NCBI GenBank assembly: GCA_937894335.1
Contig: CALCRU010000017.1
Coordinates: 1-12,852, forward strand
Direction of reading: 5' to 3'
Source: an uncultured Treponema sp.
GTDB lineage: Bacteria; Spirochaetota; Spirochaetia; Treponematales; Treponemataceae
Length of the DNA: 12,852 nt
Under the pieces are notes generated by a model. The model was given only the letters and a program-made list of their open reading frames with translations, was not told the DNA's origin and searched no databases. The translations under genes were made by a program, and so were the position numbers. This document shows positions 7,108-12,852 of the stretch, piece after piece; position 1 is the stretch's first letter, and every line of letters starts with the position of its first letter.

Positions 7108-7130
7108 CAATCCTTTATAATTTGTATTCT
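7102..7130 (+). promoter_or_regulatory. Divergent promoter for plsC-type gene, sharing the same -35
   Basis: TTGCAA (7102-7107) is its own reverse complement and also serves the plus strand: after 17 bases comes TATTCT (7125-7130), with a start near 7137. An alternative -10, a perfect TATAAT at 7116-7121, has only a poor -35 (CGTCAA, 7093-7098). Either would express the downstream gene, whose AAAGGAG ribosome site is at 7139-7145. Confidence 0.45.
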
Positions 7131-7151
7131 ATATTTCTAAAGGAGTCTTTA

Positions 7152-7982
7152 ATGAAAATTACACCGTTGCAACAGGAAATGCTTGATAAAGAGTCGGCGT
7201 TTGAAAAGGAAGGAAAATTTCATGACCATGTTCAGCCCATAAACTGGGATGTGGTTCTTCCCGTGACTCCTGAATATAATTTCTTACCCAAGACATTGGG
7301 CTTTACCTTATGGTCGGCATTTATACGCATGGTGGTAAATACCTTTGCTCCTGTCATAGACTGGTTTGCATGCGGAACGACAGTAAGGGGCAGGGAAAAT
7401 CTTAAGGGAATAAGGCGGGCTGTGGTTACATGCAACCATGTTCACGACTTGGACAACATGATGGTGAGGCAGGCCATAAGGGGATGGAGGCACAGCCTTT
7501 ACATTACCGTTGCCGATTTTAACAGCCGCAAGGACTTGATAGGACACATAATGCGCGGAGGCGGAACACTTCCCTTTAGCCAGAGCATTACTGCAATGCG
7601 GAATCTTAACAAGGCCGTTCAGACAGTTCTTTCTAAGGATAGGTATCTTCTATGCTTTCCCGAAGGTACTTTGTGGTGGAGGTACGAAAAGGTGCGTCCC
7701 TTTTTAGACGGAGCATTTCATTATGCCTCTGAAAGTTCTGTTCCAGTAATTCCCACATTTATCACTTTTAAAAAGGCAGGACCTATTAGAAGACTTTTTA
7801 GCAAAAAAAAGGTTGCGGTAATTCATATAATGCCTGCGATTTATCCCAAGAAAGAATTTACAAAAAAGCAGAACATTGCATATCTTAGGGATAGGGCTTT
7901 CGAAGAAACAAAAGAATGTTACGAAGCCTTTTACGGCAAACCTCTTGAATACAATGGTGAGCCTGTTCTTGTGGATGAGTAA
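7152..7982 (+). CDS. plsC: 1-acyl-sn-glycerol-3-phosphate acyltransferase (PlsC family)
   Basis: A 276-residue glycerolipid acyltransferase of the PlsC/LPLAT family, expected to acylate lysophosphatidic acid or a related lysolipid at the inner face of the membrane. The catalytic H-X4-D motif is at H96-D101 (NHVHDLDN) and the acceptor-binding FPEGT is at 169-173. One hydrophobic stretch near residues 49-72 precedes the catalytic box. The start at 7152 is chosen over an in-frame ATG at 7122 because it follows AAAGGAG by six bases and the earlier ATG lies in the promoter region. The gene is followed by the RACo-like gene after only two bases, so both are probably co-transcribed, though no functional link is evident. 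The exact lysolipid substrate cannot be told; a broader acyltransferase role is possible. Confidence 0.86.
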   Translation: MKITPLQQEMLDKESAFEKEGKFHDHVQPINWDVVLPVTPEYNFLPKTLGFTLWSAFIRMVVNTFAPVIDWFACGTTVRGRENLKGIRRAVVTCNHVHDLDNMMVRQAIRGWRHSLYITVADFNSRKDLIGHIMRGGGTLPFSQSITAMRNLNKAVQTVLSKDRYLLCFPEGTLWWRYEKVRPFLDGAFHYASESSVPVIPTFITFKKAGPIRRLFSKKKVAVIHIMPAIYPKKEFTKKQNIAYLRDRAFEETKECYEAFYGKPLEYNGEPVLVDE

Positions 7983-7984
7983 AA

Positions 7985-9334
7985 ATGCTATGCAAAACAT
8001 GCAGACATTGCGGACTTTGCGAAGGTGACGGAAGCTTTGCACCTTCAAAGAGTCTTATTGCGGAAAACTCCCTGTTTTTCTCTAGGCCTGTAAAGCCTCC
8101 TCTCTGTTCTCCTAACGACATTGGAATTGCTCTTGACATAGGAACCACAACTATTGCCGCCATTTCTGTAGAACTTTCTTCCCTTAGAATATGTGCCAGA
8201 GCAGGAGATGAAAACAGACAGCGCGCTTTTGGTACTGATGTAATGGCTAGAATTTCTCATGCACTTTCTGCCGATGGACTTGAAGAAGAAAGAAAAACCG
8301 TATGCATTCAGGCTGCTTCCCTGATTGAATTAGTGTTTAAAAAAACAGAAATGCTTTTTAAAGATGAAGGTCGCGGTAAGAGCCGTCCTGTAAAAATTGT
8401 TGTAACTGGCAACACTGCAATGCTTAGTATTTTATGCGGAGTAAGCGTAAAGGGACTTGCATCTTTTCCTTTTGAAGTGAAAGAAAAATTTGGTTTTGAA
8501 ACTGAGGCAAAAAAAATACTTTCTGACCTACCTGATTTTTTTTATTCCGTTCCACTTTACATTCCTCCTGTAATTTCACCTTTTGTAGGAGCCGACACAA
8601 CATGCGCCCTCCTTGCCTGTTCTTTTTTGCATTCCGAAGACTACATGCTTTTGTGCGATGTGGGAACCAACTGCGAACTTGCCCTTTTTAATCCCCGTAC
8701 AAAAAAAATAACCTGCACTTCCTGCGCTTCTGGTCCAGCATTTGAAGCAGGTGGAGTGGCTTTGGGCATGGCTGCGGAAGAGGGAGCCGTTGCAAAAGTT
8801 TCCTACTCTCCTAAAGATGGATTTTTCTGTCGTGTGATTGGAGACATAAAGCCAAAGGGAATTTGCGGAAGCGGACTTTTAAGTGCCGTCTCCTGTCTTG
8901 TGCAGAATGGCTTCCTTGATTCAGGGGGAATGCTTTTAGATGACAAAGAATCCCTTTTTATTGCCCCTAACATTTTTCTTACCCAAAAGGACATTCGTTC
9001 ATTTCAGCTTGCAAAGGCGGCCTGTCTTAGCGGAATGCAGCTTCTTCTAAAAAAGGAAAATCTTACTCCGCAGAAAATTTCTTCACTGTTTCTTGCAGGA
9101 GGATTTGGAACAAAACTTAATGCCCACGATGCTTCTGTATGCAGGATGATTCCCTCCGAATGCGAGAATGCGGTTGTTCATGCTGGTAACGCCTCTCTTT
9201 CTGGTGCTGTAATGCTTCTTCTTTCCGACATGTATCGGGATCAATGTGCTTCCATATGCCTTCACTCACAGTCCCTTGATCTAGCCTCCCTTCCTGAATT
9301 TAACAGCATGTTTATGGCGTCTGTTTCTTTTTAG
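7985..9334 (+). CDS. RACo-like ASKHA-domain ATPase (DUF4445/COG3894), short form with N-terminal Cys cluster
   Basis: A 449-residue member of the family of reductive activators of corrinoid proteins (RACo, RamA), which use ATP hydrolysis to push an electron onto cob(II)alamin of methyltransferases. ASKHA nucleotide-binding motifs are clear: ALDIGTTT (49-56), VTGNTAM (140-146), PFVGADT (199-205), CDVGTNCE (224-231), CASGPAFE (247-254), GICGSGL (292-298) and FLAGGFG (369-375). Typical RACo proteins exceed 600 residues and carry an N-terminal plant-type [2Fe-2S] ferredoxin domain. Here that domain is missing, and the N-terminus is a compact C3-X2-C6-X2-C9-X2-C12 motif that could bind an Fe-S cluster or zinc. 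The usual GTNGE loop reads GTNCE (C230). Start is two bases after the plsC stop with only a weak GGATGAG upstream, suggesting coupled translation. The partner corrinoid protein is not in the window. Confidence 0.82.
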   Translation: MLCKTCRHCGLCEGDGSFAPSKSLIAENSLFFSRPVKPPLCSPNDIGIALDIGTTTIAAISVELSSLRICARAGDENRQRAFGTDVMARISHALSADGLEEERKTVCIQAASLIELVFKKTEMLFKDEGRGKSRPVKIVVTGNTAMLSILCGVSVKGLASFPFEVKEKFGFETEAKKILSDLPDFFYSVPLYIPPVISPFVGADTTCALLACSFLHSEDYMLLCDVGTNCELALFNPRTKKITCTSCASGPAFEAGGVALGMAAEEGAVAKVSYSPKDGFFCRVIGDIKPKGICGSGLLSAVSCLVQNGFLDSGGMLLDDKESLFIAPNIFLTQKDIRSFQLAKAACLSGMQLLLKKENLTPQKISSLFLAGGFGTKLNAHDASVCRMIPSECENAVVHAGNASLSGAVMLLLSDMYRDQCASICLHSQSLDLASLPEFNSMFMASVSF

Positions 9335-9341
9335 TTTTTTG

Positions 9342-9350
9342 TGCTATCTT
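9342..9350 (+). promoter_or_regulatory. Extended -10 promoter of lysR-type gene
   Basis: TG-C-TATCTT (9342-9350) fits an extended -10 element; a weak TGTTTC at 9322-9327 would be the -35 at 17 bases. The ATG lies seven bases beyond the -10 and no ribosome site is present, so the transcript is likely leaderless or nearly so. The preceding gene ends at 9334, so read-through is also possible. Confidence 0.4.
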
Positions 9351-9357
9351 TTTTTAC

Positions 9358-10272
9358 ATGACATTCCAACAATTAAAGTATGTGCTTGAGGTTGCCCGTG
9401 TAAGTAGTATTACCGAAGCCTCAAAGCGGGTTTTTGTTTCTCAGCCCAGCCTGACCGCTTCAATTAAGGATCTTGAAGAAGAACTTGGCATAAGAATTTT
9501 TGAGCGTAGCAGCAAGGGAGTGAACCTTACCCACGAGGGTGAAGAATTCCTTTCCTATGCCCGTCAGGTTCAGGAACAGTTTCTGCTCATGGAAGAACGC
9601 TACAAGGGTAACCATGAAGAGCGCGCTCTATTTAGCGTAAGTTGCCAGCATTATTCCTTTGCGGTAAATGCCTTTGTAGATGTAATAAGGCAGTTTGGAG
9701 GAAACCGCTATGACTTTACCCTTAGAGAAACTCAGACTTACGAAATAATAGAAGATGTGGCTCACCTAAAAAGCGAGTTGGGTGTTTTGTATACCAGTTC
9801 CAAAAACAAGGATGTACTCATGCGACTCTTAAAAAAGAACGACCTTGTGTTTGAAAAACTTTTTACTGCAAAACTTCATGTCTTTATTTCGTCAAAAAAT
9901 CCCCTTGCAAAAAAGAAGAGGATTACGCTTAAAGACTTGGCTCCTTACCCTTACCTTACCTACGAGCAGGGTGAGCATAATTCCTTTTATTTTTCTGAGG
10001 AACCACTTCCTGCCATTGACTGCGAAAAAAGCATTAAGGTTAGAGACAGAGCAAGCCTTTTTAATCTGCTGATTGGTCTTGACGGCTACACTGTTTGTTC
10101 TGGTGTAATAAGCCATAAGTTGAATGGCAGACAGATTGTTTCTAGACCTCTTGCAGTTGATGAACACATGTGCATAGGTCTTGTTTCTAAAAAAGGAGTT
10201 CCTTCGAGCCGTTACGCTGAATGTTATAGAGAATCAATAAGAAGGCATTGCACCCAAAAAGAAGAGTCATAG
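9358..10272 (+). CDS. LysR-type transcriptional regulator, probable regulator of methionine genes
   Basis: A 304-residue LysR-type regulator: an N-terminal winged helix-turn-helix (residues 1-60, with FVSQPSLTASIKDLEEELG at 26-44 as the recognition region), a linker helix (about 60-90), and a periplasmic-binding-protein-like effector domain to the C-terminus. The LRETQTYEIIEDV, YLTYEQGEHNSFYFSEE and DRASLFNLLIGLDGYTVCSG stretches resemble LysR proteins that Firmicutes keep beside metE or sulfur-amino-acid genes (MetR/MtaR/CmbR-like). That comparison is from memory, not a search. It lies immediately upstream of metE on the same strand with a 99-base gap containing two dyads suited to LysR binding. 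The likely role is control of metE in response to a methionine-pathway metabolite such as homocysteine or O-acetylserine; the effector is unknown. Confidence 0.85.
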   Translation: MTFQQLKYVLEVARVSSITEASKRVFVSQPSLTASIKDLEEELGIRIFERSSKGVNLTHEGEEFLSYARQVQEQFLLMEERYKGNHEERALFSVSCQHYSFAVNAFVDVIRQFGGNRYDFTLRETQTYEIIEDVAHLKSELGVLYTSSKNKDVLMRLLKKNDLVFEKLFTAKLHVFISSKNPLAKKKRITLKDLAPYPYLTYEQGEHNSFYFSEEPLPAIDCEKSIKVRDRASLFNLLIGLDGYTVCSGVISHKLNGRQIVSRPLAVDEHMCIGLVSKKGVPSSRYAECYRESIRRHCTQKEES

Positions 10273-10280
10273 TTTAAACC

Positions 10281-10310
10281 TATGGCAGTCCATATAAAAA
10301 TAGTATTTTT
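10281..10310 (+). promoter_or_regulatory. Two inverted repeats upstream of metE, candidate LysR operators
   Basis: TATGG-N4-CCATA (10281-10294) and AAAAATA-G-TATTTTT (10296-10310) lie side by side. If transcription starts near 10343 their centres fall at about -55 and -40, close to where LysR-type activators place their recognition and activation sites. The second overlaps the expected -35 region, and no good -35 hexamer is visible, as is common for activated promoters. Confidence 0.45.
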
Positions 10311-10327
10311 CTAGAGAAGCGTTTTTG

Positions 10328-10336
10328 TGCTATAGT
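10328..10336 (+). promoter_or_regulatory. Extended -10 promoter of metE
   Basis: TG-C-TATAGT (10328-10336) fits an extended -10 element with an expected start near 10343. This gives a leader of about 30 bases carrying the ribosome site before the ATG at 10372. It sits within a 12-base string, TTTTTGTGCTAT (10322-10333), also found before the lysR-type gene (9336-9347). Confidence 0.5.
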
Positions 10337-10371
10337 TACCTATATTTCACATGAAAAAGGTAGGTAATGTT

Positions 10372-12669
10372 ATGGAACAGAAAGCAAAGTCTGCGGTAAT
10401 AGGATTTCCCCGTATAGGAAAAAACAGGGAACTTAAGTTTGCAAGCGAAAAATTTTTTAAGGGCGAATGCTCTCTTGAAGAACTGAATGCACTTGCTTCC
10501 TCCATTAGGGAGTACGGATGGAAAAGACAGAAGGAGTCGGACTTGGATTTTATTCCTTCGGGAGACTTTTCTTTTTACGACAATATGCTTGACGCGGCCT
10601 TTCTTTTGGGAGCTGTTCCTGACCGTTACCGAGAACTTGGTCTTGGTTCCCTAGAAACATATTTTGCAATGGCTCACGGCTACCAAGGTAAGGGGGGAGA
10701 TGTAAAGGCTCTTCCCATGAAAAAGTGGTTCAACACAAACTATCACTATTTAGTTCCTGAACTTTCTGCAAACTCAGTGCTTTCTGCAGACAGTAAGCAT
10801 AATAAATTTCTTGAGGAATTTTTGGAAGCAAAATCCAAAGGTTATGACACCATTCCAACTGTAATTGGCCCCTACACATTTTTGCGCCTGGCCTCTTATC
10901 GTGACGGAGCAAGAAGGGAACAGTTTGTTTCGTCTGCGGTAGCCGCATACTCTTCTGTAATATGTTCGCTAAATTCTGTCGGTGCAGGCTGGGTCTCGCT
11001 TCAGGAGCCGGCACTTGTTCTTGACATGAGTAACGCCGATGTTTCGCTCTTCCTTGAGATTTACCGCAACCTAATTTCCAGTGTCCGTTCTTCCTGCGGA
11101 GTAAAGGTTCTGCTTCAGACTTACTTCGGAGACATAAGGGATATTTACGGAGAGGTATGTGGCTTGGGCTTTGACGGAATTGGTCTTGATTTTCTTGAAG
11201 GCGAAAAGACCCTTTCTTTGGTTCAACGTTCATTTCCTAAAAATGCCCTTCTCTTTGCAGGAATCATCAGCGGAAAAAACATATGGAAAAGCGACTACGG
11301 CAAAAAAAAGGAACTCCTCTGTGCCATTGAAAAATTAGTGCCAAAGGAAAACATTGTGCTTTCGTCTTCATGCTCTCTTCTTCATGTTCCCTATACGACT
11401 TCTCTTGAGACTCAACTTTCTAAGTCTGTGCTTGACTACTTTTCTTTTGCGGAAGAAAAACTTTTGGAACTGAATGAACTTTCTCATGTTTTTGCAGGCG
11501 GTGCAAAAGAGGCGGAAGAAAAAAATGCAGCACTCTTTAGCAGGGAGCGCATAAAAAAAGACACTACTCTAAGGCAGGCTGTGGCATCTCTTTCAGATAA
11601 GGATTTTATCCGTCAGCCTGATTTTTATGAGAGGGAAAAAATTCAGCACAAAGCATTGAATCTTCCTGTTCTTCCTACAACTACAATAGGCTCCTTTCCT
11701 CAGACAAAGGAAGTTAGGGCGAATCGTGCAGGATATAAAAAAGGTAGCGTTTCCAAAGAAGACTACATTCAGTTCAATAAGAATAAAATCAGCGAATGCA
11801 TTAGGCTGCAGGAAGAAATTGGACTTGATGTTCTTGTTCACGGAGAGTTTGAGCGTAACGACATGGTTGAATACTTTGGAAACAATCTGAACGGCTATGT
11901 GTTTACAAACTTTGGATGGGTTCAGTCTTACGGTACAAGATGCGTAAAGCCTCCTGTAATTTGGGGAGACATTTCGCGAAAGGGAAGCATTACTGTGGAA
12001 TGGTCAGTGTTTGCTCAGAGTCAGACTAAGAAGCCTCTTAAGGGAATGCTTACAGGACCTGTTACGATTTTAAACTGGTCCTTTCCCAGAGAGGACTTGA
12101 GTCTTAAGGAGCAGGCCTTTCAGATTGCCCTTGCCATAAGGGAAGAAGTTCTTGATCTTGAAAAAAACGGAATCAGAATAATTCAGATTGATGAGGCAGC
12201 CCTTAGGGAAAAACTTCCTCTGCGAAAGGCTGACTGGCATTCTCTTTATCTTGACTGGGCAATTCCTGCATTTAGGATTGTGCATGCAAAGGTAAAGCCC
12301 CAGACACAAATTCATACCCACATGTGCTACAGTGAATTTAACGACATTATTGGCGACATAGACAGCATGGATGCAGATGTAATTACCTTTGAGGCTTCCC
12401 GAGGAGATCTTCGTATTCTGGATGCGCTTTCGGCTTCAAACTTTAAGACGGAAGTTGGCCCTGGAGTTTACGATATTCATTCTGCCAGAGTTCCTTCAGT
12501 GGAAGAAATAACCGATGCTCTGGAAAAAATGCTAACAAGAGTTCCTTTGGAAAAACTGTGGGTAAATCCCGACTGCGGATTAAAAACTAGGGGAGAGGAG
12601 GAGACTGTAAAGAGCCTAAGAAATCTTGTAGATGCCGCCAAACTTCTAAGGGAAAAGGTGAGTAAGTAA
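10372..12669 (+). CDS. metE: Cobalamin-independent methionine synthase MetE
   Basis: A 765-residue 5-methyltetrahydropteroyltriglutamate-homocysteine methyltransferase, making methionine in the cytoplasm with zinc and no B12. The N-terminal barrel begins with GFPRIGKNREL, and the catalytic C-terminal barrel with LPTTTIGSFPQT. All four zinc ligands can be placed: H650 and C652 (HTHMCYSEFND), E674 (ITFEASRGD) and C735 (NPDCGLKTR), each nine residues beyond the E. coli positions 641, 643, 665 and 726. The start at 10372 is preferred over the in-frame ATG at 10351: it has AGGTAGG seven bases upstream (10358-10364), while nothing precedes the earlier ATG. No B12 or SAM riboswitch fits in the short leader, so control probably comes from the upstream LysR-type regulator. 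Confidence 0.96.
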   Translation: MEQKAKSAVIGFPRIGKNRELKFASEKFFKGECSLEELNALASSIREYGWKRQKESDLDFIPSGDFSFYDNMLDAAFLLGAVPDRYRELGLGSLETYFAMAHGYQGKGGDVKALPMKKWFNTNYHYLVPELSANSVLSADSKHNKFLEEFLEAKSKGYDTIPTVIGPYTFLRLASYRDGARREQFVSSAVAAYSSVICSLNSVGAGWVSLQEPALVLDMSNADVSLFLEIYRNLISSVRSSCGVKVLLQTYFGDIRDIYGEVCGLGFDGIGLDFLEGEKTLSLVQRSFPKNALLFAGIISGKNIWKSDYGKKKELLCAIEKLVPKENIVLSSSCSLLHVPYTTSLETQLSKSVLDYFSFAEEKLLELNELSHVFAGGAKEAEEKNAALFSRERIKKDTTLRQAVASLSDKDFIRQPDFYEREKIQHKALNLPVLPTTTIGSFPQTKEVRANRAGYKKGSVSKEDYIQFNKNKISECIRLQEEIGLDVLVHGEFERNDMVEYFGNNLNGYVFTNFGWVQSYGTRCVKPPVIWGDISRKGSITVEWSVFAQSQTKKPLKGMLTGPVTILNWSFPREDLSLKEQAFQIALAIREEVLDLEKNGIRIIQIDEAALREKLPLRKADWHSLYLDWAIPAFRIVHAKVKPQTQIHTHMCYSEFNDIIGDIDSMDADVITFEASRGDLRILDALSASNFKTEVGPGVYDIHSARVPSVEEITDALEKMLTRVPLEKLWVNPDCGLKTRGEEETVKSLRNLVDAAKLLREKVSK

Positions 12670-12682
12670 AATGCAAACTGAG

Positions 12683-12728
12683 CGCCTTGTCTTTAGAAAG
12701 GCAAGAAGACTTTATCTTTAGCAAGGCG
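12683..12728 (+). repeat. Alternative-pairing hairpins after metE
   Basis: The arm GCCTTGTCT (12684-12692 region) can pair either with AGGCAAG (12699-12705, six-base loop) or, through CGCCTTG (12683-12689), with CAAGGCG (12722-12728). TCTTTAG is directly repeated at 12690-12696 and 12715-12721. There is no clean T-tract, so if it ends metE transcripts it does so as a weak or factor-dependent terminator. Confidence 0.35.
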
Positions 12729-12733
12729 TAAGG

Positions 12734-12766
12734 TTGAGAATTTTCACCAAATATGAAAATTCTCAA
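12734..12766. repeat. Perfect 12-bp inverted repeat
   Basis: TTGAGAATTTTC (12734-12745) and GAAAATTCTCAA (12755-12766) are perfect complements around a nine-base loop. The stem is followed on the plus strand by an A-tract (12769-12776), not T, and no T-tract follows it on the minus strand. It is therefore not a standard intrinsic terminator in either direction. Confidence 0.6.
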
Positions 12767-12804
12767 GATAAAAAAAGGGGCTGTCCCAAAAGTATGGAGT
12801 GAAG

Positions 12805-12852
12805 TGCACCCCTAAAGTTGGACAAATAAAGTTCAATTTTAGGAGGTGCATT
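12805..12852 (+). mobile_element. Probable left end of an IS3/IS150-like insertion sequence (partial)
   Basis: TGCACCCCTAAAGTTGGAC (12805-12823) is followed after seven bases by a near-complementary arm (12831-12850), forming a hairpin of about 19 pairs with a few mismatches. This resembles the left ends of IS150-group elements (CCCC-AAAGTTGGACA followed by its complement just before orfA). The 3' arm contains AGGAGG, a ribosome site for a gene that would start just past the window edge. A further motif, GGGGCTGTCCCAAAAG (12777-12792), is also typical of IS ends and may belong to the same or a second element. No transposase coding sequence lies within the window. Confidence 0.55.

Noticed and set aside
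7108..7121. Perfect TATAAT at 7116-7121 as the only plsC promoter
   Set aside because: Kept as an alternative only: no acceptable -35 lies 16-18 bases upstream, while TATTCT at 7125 has TTGCAA at exactly 17.
10273..10371. A cobalamin or SAM riboswitch before metE
   Set aside because: The gap is too short for a cobalamin aptamer, and no B12-box or SAM-aptamer consensus is visible.
10730..11233. A 167-codon minus-strand frame opposite metE
   Set aside because: It lies antisense to a fully recognisable MetE barrel; basic, low-complexity translation with no ribosome site or family signal.
1..12852. CRISPR array, tRNA or rRNA gene
   Set aside because: No regularly spaced direct repeats, tRNA arms or rRNA-like stretches were seen on either strand.

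Overview
The window looks like chromosomal DNA of a host-associated spirochaete, most likely a Treponema. This is inferred from moderate-to-low GC, a diderm-style thiamine uptake operon under a TPP riboswitch (an arrangement described in T. denticola), an Mrp with an N-terminal cysteine cluster, and the overall character of the proteins. The genus is a judgement from gene content; no rRNA or marker gene is present to prove it.

Layout. A lone plus-strand gene for a membrane acyltransferase of the acyltransferase-3 family (79-1167) converges on a run of six minus-strand genes read from about 7072 down to 1202: thiB, thiP, thiQ (thiamine/TPP import), a small PF06695-type membrane protein, mrp (Fe-S carrier ATPase) and dus (tRNA-dihydrouridine synthase). 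At least three promoters serve this run: one in front of the riboswitch, one embedded at the thiQ stop codon, and one in front of mrp. From 7152 onward everything is on the plus strand: a PlsC-type acyltransferase, an RACo-like ASKHA ATPase with an unusual N-terminal Cys cluster, a LysR-type regulator, and cobalamin-independent methionine synthase metE. After metE come 183 bases of non-coding DNA with several hairpins. They end in what appears to be the left end of an insertion sequence cut off by the window edge.

How the parts work together. ThiB-ThiP-ThiQ form a complete ABC importer (periplasmic binding protein, fused two-domain permease, ATPase). Its leader is essentially only a TPP aptamer whose closing helix reaches the start codon, so bound TPP should block translation directly. 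The thi promoter and the divergent plsC promoter appear to share one palindromic -35 box. The lysR-metE pair resembles the MetR/MtaR type of methionine regulation: the metE leader holds two inverted repeats where a LysR-type activator would bind, and lysR and metE share a 12-base promoter motif. The corrinoid-activator-like ATPase beside the B12-independent methionine synthase is the most intriguing functional juxtaposition.

No CRISPR array, tRNA, rRNA or intact transposase gene was seen. The gene content is mostly ordinary. The noteworthy points are compact regulatory designs (leaderless promoters, minimal riboswitch, shared -35) and the RACo variant.
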